From Pseudoxanthomonas gei (GTDB lineage Bacteria; Pseudomonadota; Gammaproteobacteria; Xanthomonadales; Xanthomonadaceae): a stretch of 64,000 nt of DNA. The notes beneath the pieces were generated by a model. The model made no database searches. It was not told where the DNA came from and saw only the letters and a program-made list of their open reading frames with translations. The stretch is taken from contig NZ_QOVG01000001.1 in the NCBI RefSeq assembly GCF_010119615.1, positions 372,001 through 436,000 of the forward strand. The letters are read 5' to 3'. Shown one piece after another: positions 58,431 to 64,000 of this stretch. The stretch's first letter is position 1. Each line of letters opens with the position of its first letter. A program made the position numbers and the translations under genes.

Positions 58431-60326
58431 TCAATGCGCGGAAAGCGCACGCCGCGCGGCATCCAGCAGCGTGCCGGATTCGACCAGCCTGACGGCCGTG
58501 GCGACTTCGCCGTCCATTGCCCGGTCACGCTCCAGGAAAGGAATTTCCCCGCGCAGGGCCGCATGTGCGGCGGCAACGGCGCGCCCGGGGTGGAATTCCC
58601 CCGATCCCGCAAGCTCCGCACGCAGGCCTTCGACCTCATCCAGGAACGCGGAATCCGCTGCCGGCGTGCCGCCCTGCACTTTGATCGCGAAACCGGCCGC
58701 GTCCGCGCGCGTGGAAAGATCGCGCGCCGCATTGATCATGTCCATGCGCAGGTCCAGCGCCTGCGCCGCGCTGTACAACTCCAGCGCCAGCACCTTGCCC
58801 AGGTCCCGGGTCATCGCCAGCACCTGGCGTGCTTCGTTGGCGCCCATCGACACGTGGTCTTCGGCGTTGGCACTGGTCGGGATCGAGTACACCGAAGCCG
58901 GATTGGCGCGGCTGACCAGATCGTTGACGATCGCGGCGGCGGTGTACTGCACGATCATGTGGCCGGACTCGGTTCCATCCTCGTTGCCGATCAGGAAGGC
59001 GGGCAACCCGTCGTTGGTGGCCGGATCGACCAGCTTGTTGAGCCGGCGCTCGCTGATCGAAGCCAGCACCGGGATCGAGGCTTTCACGTAGCTCATCGCC
59101 AGGGCCAGTGGCATGCCATGGAAATGGCCGGCCGAGATCACCTGCTCCTCCACGTGGGCGGCATCGGGCTTGTCGGGGAACACCAGCGGATTGTCGGTGA
59201 CCGAGTTCAGCTCGATCTCGAGCACGCGCTTGGCCTGGGCGACCGCGTCGCGCACCGCGCCGTGCACCTGCGGGATGCAGCGCAGTGAATAGCTGTCCTG
59301 TGGCTGGTGCTTCTTGCCGCCGCGGAACGGACGGAAGCGGTTGTAGAATTTTTCACGGCCATGGCGCTGGTCGCTGGGCACCCAGTCCCAGCCGATATCG
59401 AACCGCAGCGCCTGCGATTCGGCCGTGTCCCAGCTCTGCGGCAGCCATTGGCGGAACTTCGGCACCAGGTGATAGGGAATATCGGCCAGCGTCGATCCCG
59501 ACAGCAGGGCGCGCAACCTGCCGGCCACGTGCACCTGGCCTGGATGCGGGCGCAGCGCATGCACTTCCTCGGCGAAAGCGCCGAGGCGGCCTGCGAACGC
59601 GTCGATCGTCATCGCCGCGGCCAAGTCGGCCGTGTCCAGCAATGCATCCAGCCTGTGCAGCGACAACACGCCCATGGCCAGCATCTGTGCGGTGCCGTTG
59701 TTGAGCGCCAGCCCTTCCTTGTAGGAAAGCCTGACCGGGGTGAGGCCCGCAAGCTCCAGCGCCCGCGCACCAGGCATTCGTTCGCCCTGGAAGAACGCTT
59801 CGCCACCGCCCAGCAACACCAGTGCCAGGTGCGACAGCGGCGCCAGGTCTCCCGAGGCGCCGACCGAACCCAGCTCGGGCACCACCGGCACGATACCGGC
59901 GTTGAGCATCGCGGCCATCGATTCCAGCGTCTGCACGCGGATGCCGGAATGGCCGCGCAACAGGGTGTTGATGCGGATGCCCAGCATCGCGCGCACCACT
60001 TCGGCTGACATGGGCTCACCCACGCAGACTGCGTGCGTGATGATCAGGTTGTGCTGAAGCTCCTCGTGCAAGGAACGACCCGACTTCACTGCGCCGGGCA
60101 ATTCGTCGCGCAGCGGATGCGCGCCCAGCAGCTTGTCGGCATTACTGCCGAAGCCGGTGGAAACGCCATAGATGGGTTCTTCGCGGCGTACCTGCTCGGC
60201 CAGGAAATCAGCGGCGCGGGCCACCGCCTTCAGCGCATCCGCATCGAGACCGACACTGGCTCCAAAGGCGATTTCCACCAGCTGGTCGCGGGTCAGCGAC
60301 TGTCCGTCGAGGCGAATGGGTTTCAT
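58431..60326 (-). CDS. HAL/PAL-family aromatic amino acid ammonia-lyase with an insertion
   Basis: 631 aa, well above HutH (about 510). The self-forming MIO cofactor triad is Ala157-Ser158-Gly159 in GSVGASGDLAPLSH; YGVSTGFG holds the catalytic Tyr, and YSLRCIPQVHGA and EDHVSMG match the family. An insertion (about residues 279-342, rich in Trp, Arg and Phe) lies before YSLRC. The His at about 70 in the substrate loop is compatible with histidine or tyrosine, but substrate cannot be set from sequence. Other hut genes are absent. It follows hisS at 16 bp on the same strand. Confidence 0.8.
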   Translation of the reverse strand: MKPIRLDGQSLTRDQLVEIAFGASVGLDADALKAVARAADFLAEQVRREEPIYGVSTGFGSNADKLLGAHPLRDELPGAVKSGRSLHEELQHNLIITHAVCVGEPMSAEVVRAMLGIRINTLLRGHSGIRVQTLESMAAMLNAGIVPVVPELGSVGASGDLAPLSHLALVLLGGGEAFFQGERMPGARALELAGLTPVRLSYKEGLALNNGTAQMLAMGVLSLHRLDALLDTADLAAAMTIDAFAGRLGAFAEEVHALRPHPGQVHVAGRLRALLSGSTLADIPYHLVPKFRQWLPQSWDTAESQALRFDIGWDWVPSDQRHGREKFYNRFRPFRGGKKHQPQDSYSLRCIPQVHGAVRDAVAQAKRVLEIELNSVTDNPLVFPDKPDAAHVEEQVISAGHFHGMPLALAMSYVKASIPVLASISERRLNKLVDPATNDGLPAFLIGNEDGTESGHMIVQYTAAAIVNDLVSRANPASVYSIPTSANAEDHVSMGANEARQVLAMTRDLGKVLALELYSAAQALDLRMDMINAARDLSTRADAAGFAIKVQGGTPAADSAFLDEVEGLRAELAGSGEFHPGRAVAAAHAALRGEIPFLERDRAMDGEVATAVRLVESGTLLDAARRALSAH

Positions 60327-60342
60327 GGAGTGCGCAACTTCA

Positions 60343-61722
60343 TCAGCGGCCTGCCAGTGCGCGGGTCTGTTCCAGCTCGACCCGCAAGGTGGACGCGAGT
60401 TGGTCGCGCGTGGTTTCGAACTGCTGCTCGCGCGCCAGGTCCTTGACCGTGACCACGCCGCGCTTCAATTCATCTTCTCCTGCCAGCACCACGAAACGGA
60501 TGCCGGCCCGCGAGGCGTACTGGAACTGCTTGCCCAGCTTCTTGGGCTCCATCTGCACCTCGGTGTTGATGCCGCCGGCGCGCAGCTTGCGCGCGATGTC
60601 CAGCGATTCGGTCAACTGGTTGTCCTCCATCAGCGCGACCATGGCCTGCACCGAGCTTTCGTCGGCGCCCGCTATCAGCCCCGCTTCGCGCAACTGCCAG
60701 AACAGGCGCGTAAGACCGATGGAAATGCCGACACCGGGCAGCTTCGACTTGCTGTAATGACTGGCAAGATCGTCATAACGTCCACCCGAACAGATGGAGC
60801 CGATCTGCTGGTAACCATCCAGCTGGGTTTCGTAGACGGTGCCGGTGTAGTAGTCCAGCCCGCGCGCGATGGAAAGGTTCAGGCAGTAATCGCTTTCCGG
60901 AACGCCCAGGGCATGCACCAGCTCCAGCACCTCGCGCAATTCAGCGATGCCCTGGTTGAAGGTATCGCTGCCCTGCCCCAGCCGCTGCAATTGTGCCAGC
61001 GCATCCTGGTGGCCGATCGAACGCACCGCCACGAAATCGAGGATCCTGCCGACCGTCTCGGCCGACAGCCCGAAGCCCTCGCCCGTCAGCGTGTCGCGCA
61101 CCAGGTCGGCGCCACGCTTGTCCAGCTTGTCGACTTCCCGCAGCACGTCCATCTGCCGGCTGCCGTCGGCAATGCCCAGCCCTTCGAAGAAGCCACGCAT
61201 CAGCTTGCGGTTGTTGAGCTGGATGGTGAAATCGCCGATGCCAAGCTCGGAGAAAACCGCGTGGATGACCGCCAGGATCTCGGCGTCGAAGCGGATGCTC
61301 AGGGCATCCTTGCCGACCACGTCGATGTCGCACTGGTAGAACTCGCGGAAACGCCCGCGCTGGGCGCGTTCGCCGCGATAGACCCGCTGGATCTGGTAGC
61401 GGCGGAACGGGAAGGCCAGTTCGTGTTCATGCTCGGCCACATAGCGCGCCAGCGGCACGGTCAGGTCGAAGCGCAGGGCCAGCTCGGGCAGGCCATCGTT
61501 GCCCTTCTCCAGGGCTCCGGTGGACTGGGCGAAATAGACCTGGCGTTCGGTTTCCCCGCCGGATTTGGTCAGCAATACCTCTGAAAGCTCGAATACCGGC
61601 GTTTCCACCGGCAGGAACCCGAAGCGCTCGTAGTTGCGGCGGATCGTGTCCAGCATGCGCTGGAAGGCGATCTGGTCACGGGGCAACAGCTCCATGACCC
61701 CTGGCGGCGTGCGCGGCTTGAT
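60343..61722 (-). CDS. hisS: histidyl-tRNA synthetase
   Basis: 459 aa from a TTG at 61722: the start [15 protein letters not shown] then aligns with other HisS proteins of this group, and CGGGAG lies seven bases upstream; a GTG 30 bases earlier is less likely. Class II motifs [13 protein letters not shown], HisA-type [16 protein letters not shown] and SGGRYDDLA, plus the C-terminal anticodon-binding domain. Likely co-transcribed with the ammonia-lyase. Confidence 0.92.
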   Translation of the reverse strand: MKPRTPPGVMELLPRDQIAFQRMLDTIRRNYERFGFLPVETPVFELSEVLLTKSGGETERQVYFAQSTGALEKGNDGLPELALRFDLTVPLARYVAEHEHELAFPFRRYQIQRVYRGERAQRGRFREFYQCDIDVVGKDALSIRFDAEILAVIHAVFSELGIGDFTIQLNNRKLMRGFFEGLGIADGSRQMDVLREVDKLDKRGADLVRDTLTGEGFGLSAETVGRILDFVAVRSIGHQDALAQLQRLGQGSDTFNQGIAELREVLELVHALGVPESDYCLNLSIARGLDYYTGTVYETQLDGYQQIGSICSGGRYDDLASHYSKSKLPGVGISIGLTRLFWQLREAGLIAGADESSVQAMVALMEDNQLTESLDIARKLRAGGINTEVQMEPKKLGKQFQYASRAGIRFVVLAGEDELKRGVVTVKDLAREQQFETTRDQLASTLRVELEQTRALAGR

Positions 61723-61822
61723 CAAGCAAAAACTCCCGGATGGCGGCCGCACAGCGGCAATTGACGACAGGCGGCCATTTTAGCGGCTGAACGCGCCTTG
61801 CAGTCGGCGAGGCACGTACTAC

Positions 61823-61852
61823 TTGCCCCGCACCGGGCCGACTGAATACAAT
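61823..61852 (+). promoter_or_regulatory. candidate promoter of tRNA-Pro
   Basis: TTGCCC (61823-61828) and TACAAT (61847-61852) with an 18-base spacer; initiation would fall a few bases before the tRNA 5' end at 61865. Confidence 0.55.
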
Positions 61853-61864
61853 ACGCGGCTTCAT

Positions 61865-61941
<77 letters not shown>

Positions 61942-61953
61942 AGAAGATCAGGA

Positions 61954-61976
61954 AACCGGCCTAGCGCCGGTTTTTT
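61954..61976 (+). terminator. intrinsic terminator of tRNA-Pro
   Basis: Stem AACCGGC/GCCGGTT with loop CTAGC, then TTTTTT. Only seven bases from the convergent proA stop codon. Confidence 0.9.
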
Positions 61977-61983
61977 GTTGCCC

Positions 61984-63240
61984 TCAGGGCAGGTTCCGGG
62001 TCTGGCCGCTGCCGCGCACGACGAAACGTTCCACCGTCAGCGCTTCCAGCCCCATCGGGCCGTAGGCATGCAGGCGCGTGGTGGAAATGCCGATCTCCGC
62101 GCCCAGGCCCAGCTCGCCGCCGTCGGAGAAACGCGAGGACGCGTTCACCATCACCACCGCCGAGCGCAGCGAATGGACGAACTTGTCCGCGTTCGCTGCA
62201 TCGCTGGTGGCAATGACCTCGGTGTGGTCCGAGCCGTACTGGCGAATATGTTCGAGCGCCTGATCCAGGCTGTCGACCACGCGCACGGCCAGGATCAGGT
62301 CGAGGAATTCGGCCGCATAGTCGGCCTCGGTCGCTTCGATCGTGATGCCCGCCAGCGCCCGACTGCGCGGGTCTCCGCGCAGCTCGACCTTGCGCGCGGC
62401 CATTTCGCGGGCGGCCAGCGGCAGGAAATCGGCGGCAATCCGTTCGTGCACCAGCAGGGTCTCCAGCGAATTGCAGGCACTGGGGCGCGCAACCTTTCCA
62501 TCTACCAGCAGGCGCAGCGCCAGCTCGAGATCGGCGCTGGCATCGACGAAAAAGTGGCAGACGCCCTTGTAATGCTTGATCACCGGCACGCGCGCGTGTT
62601 CGGCGACGAAACGGATCAGGCCCTCACCGCCGCGCGGAATGGCCAGGTCGACGATGTCGGTAAGTTGCAGCAGTTCGAGCATGGTTTCGCGCCGCAGGTC
62701 GGTCACCAGGGTCAGCGCGGCCTCCGGCAAACCGGCCTCGCGCAGCGCGCGCTGCAGCGCCGCGGCGATGGCGGTGTTGCTGTGGATTGCTTCGGAGCCG
62801 CCGCGCAGGATCACGGCATTGCCTGCCTTGATGCATAGCGCCGCGGCATCGGCGGTGACGTTGGGCCGCGCCTCGTAGATCATCGCGATCACGCCCAGCG
62901 GCACGCGCACGCGTTCGATGGCGATGCCGTTGGGGCGGGTCTCGCGTCGCGTCACCTGGCCTACCGGATCGGGCAGCGCCGCGACTTCGCGCAGCGCCGA
63001 AGCGATTGCAGCCAGCCGGGAAGGATCCAGCATCAGGCGATCGAGCATCGCGGTGGCGACCCCCTTCCCGGCGGCTGCTTCCATGTCGAGACGGTTGGCT
63101 TGAAGGATCGCGGGGGCATCCTGCTCAAGTGCGTCGGCCATTGCCACCAGCAGTTCTGCCTTGGCAGACGAGGAAAGCCGGGCGAGCTCAAGCGCAGCGT
63201 CGCGGCAGGCCAGCGCCTGCATCTTGATAGCGGAATTCAT
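61984..63240 (-). CDS. proA: gamma-glutamyl phosphate reductase (glutamate-5-semialdehyde dehydrogenase)
   Basis: 418 aa from the ATG at 63240. Aldehyde dehydrogenase fold with [37 protein letters not shown], the catalytic Cys in [14 protein letters not shown], and [31 protein letters not shown] near the end. It follows proB by 28 bp; the two enzymes make glutamate semialdehyde for proline. It converges on tRNA-Pro. Confidence 0.93.
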   Translation of the reverse strand: MNSAIKMQALACRDAALELARLSSSAKAELLVAMADALEQDAPAILQANRLDMEAAAGKGVATAMLDRLMLDPSRLAAIASALREVAALPDPVGQVTRRETRPNGIAIERVRVPLGVIAMIYEARPNVTADAAALCIKAGNAVILRGGSEAIHSNTAIAAALQRALREAGLPEAALTLVTDLRRETMLELLQLTDIVDLAIPRGGEGLIRFVAEHARVPVIKHYKGVCHFFVDASADLELALRLLVDGKVARPSACNSLETLLVHERIAADFLPLAAREMAARKVELRGDPRSRALAGITIEATEADYAAEFLDLILAVRVVDSLDQALEHIRQYGSDHTEVIATSDAANADKFVHSLRSAVVMVNASSRFSDGGELGLGAEIGISTTRLHAYGPMGLEALTVERFVVRGSGQTRNLP

Positions 63241-63268
63241 CAGGGCACCAGCATCCAAGGCAGCATCA

Positions 63269-64000
63269 TCAGGGCAGCATCACCAGGTCATCGCGGTGGA
63301 TCACGTTCTCGCCGTAGTTGTAACCCAGGATCGATTCGATATCACGCGAATGACGGCGAGCGATGCGGCGCACATCGACCGCGGAGTACTGGCTGACCCC
63401 GCGGGCGATGGCACGCTCGCCGTGCTCGTCACGCAAGCGCACCTCGATCATGTCGCCGCGGCGGAAATCACCCTCTGCGGCGACCACCCCGCCCGGCAAC
63501 AGAGAAGCGCCCTTCTCGCCCATGGCCCTGGCCGCACCGGCATCGACGATGATGCCGCCCGCCTCCAGCGGCACGTGGCGCAGCCAGTGCTTGCGCGCGG
63601 CAACGCGATTCTGCCCGGGCCGGAAGCGGGTGCCGCTGAACCGGCCCTGCGCCAGCTGCCGCACCGCGTCGGCGCGCGTGCCATTGAACAGGAAGGTTTC
63701 GATGCCTGCAGCGGCAGCCTTGGCGGCCGCTTCAAGCTTGGTGCGCATGCCGCCGGTGCCGGCGCTGCTGCCCGCCTCGCCGGCCATGGCGAAAAACTCC
63801 GGCGTGAGCGCCTCCACGTCCTGCACGGGTGTTGCATCGGCGTTGACGCGTGGATTGGAAGTGTAGAAGCCATCGATATCGGTGGCGATGAACAGGGCAT
63901 CGGCATCGACCAGCGCGGCAATCACCGCGGCCAGGTTGTCGTTGTCGCCGAGCTTGAGTTCGTCCACGGACACGGTGTCGTTCTCGTTGATCACCGGCAG
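63269..64000 (-). CDS. proB: glutamate 5-kinase, C-terminal part (N-terminus beyond window edge)
   Basis: Partial, 243 visible codons plus stop. Amino-acid kinase core [32 protein letters not shown] and [19 protein letters not shown], then a C-terminal PUA domain ([25 protein letters not shown]...). It phosphorylates glutamate and is feedback-inhibited by proline. The missing part is the first roughly 140 residues; the frame is open to the edge. Confidence 0.92.
   Translation of the reverse strand: MPVINENDTVSVDELKLGDNDNLAAVIAALVDADALFIATDIDGFYTSNPRVNADATPVQDVEALTPEFFAMAGEAGSSAGTGGMRTKLEAAAKAAAAGIETFLFNGTRADAVRQLAQGRFSGTRFRPGQNRVAARKHWLRHVPLEAGGIIVDAGAARAMGEKGASLLPGGVVAAEGDFRRGDMIEVRLRDEHGERAIARGVSQYSAVDVRRIARRHSRDIESILGYNYGENVIHRDDLVMLP

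Overview
The window is about 64 kb of high-GC Gammaproteobacterial chromosome. Gene content, the fused TrpR-like/his operon, the HisS N-terminus and abundant REP/REPIN-type palindromes all suggest the Xanthomonadaceae/Lysobacteraceae (a Pseudoxanthomonas, Lysobacter, Luteimonas or Stenotrophomonas relative). The family assignment is inference from recognised proteins; no database search was possible.

Layout. (1) 1-2176: two overlapping minus-strand genes, visibly lower in GC than everything else: a SIR2-like NADase and a HerA-type ATPase that runs off the left edge. This is the gene pair of a SIR2-HerA antiphage system. (2) 2177-4246: no convincing gene. It holds a 231-bp array of 21-bp repeats, four copies of a roughly 85-100-bp repeat and two REPIN-type hairpin elements. 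(3) 4247-7816 (minus): a lone DUF4255 (Pvc16-like) protein, a vanadium haloperoxidase-family protein, a DUF2058 protein, a lipoprotein and a HicB/HicA pair. (4) 7852-34903: a stretch rich in branched-chain amino acid catabolism: IcmF (isobutyryl-CoA mutase), leucine dehydrogenase, isovaleryl-CoA dehydrogenase, acetyl-CoA acetyltransferase, both methylcrotonyl-CoA carboxylase subunits, methylglutaconyl-CoA hydratase, HMG-CoA lyase and an HSD10-like SDR. Interleaved are a TetR regulator with a hydrolase, a lipoprotein-type serine protease autotransporter, two Ala-rich lipoproteins, a bactofilin, FeoAB and a PAS-GGDEF-EAL protein. (5) 35016-44725: EfpL (YeiP), a D-2-hydroxyglutarate dehydrogenase-like flavoprotein divergent from SerA with a second 21-bp repeat array between them, a NUDIX hydrolase, an amino acid permease, the methionine-salvage genes mtnB-mtnD-mtnC and a DMT exporter. 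(6) 44756-47122 (minus): a YdeI-family protein and a calcineurin-like phosphoesterase. (7) 47601-54988 (minus): a complete overlapping histidine operon, yerC-hisG-D-C-B-H-A-F-IE, preceded by a perfect AT-rich palindrome that overlaps the likely promoter. (8) 55213-64000: a 7TM diguanylate cyclase, an M19 dipeptidase, hisS with a HAL/PAL-family ammonia-lyase, tRNA-Pro(CGG), and proB-proA (proB cut by the right edge).

Together, leucine can be taken from deamination through isovaleryl-CoA, methylcrotonyl-CoA and HMG-CoA to acetoacetate and acetyl-CoA, and IcmF and the SDR touch the valine/isoleucine branches. Keto-acid dehydrogenase genes are not in the window. D-2-hydroxyglutarate dehydrogenase next to SerA fits the known coupling of the two enzymes. 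The most unusual signals are the SIR2-HerA pair, a REPIN-type palindrome translated in frame inside icmF, the two 21-bp arrays, the his-operon palindrome, a heptanucleotide repeat in the efpL leader and an apparent CTG start for mtnC.
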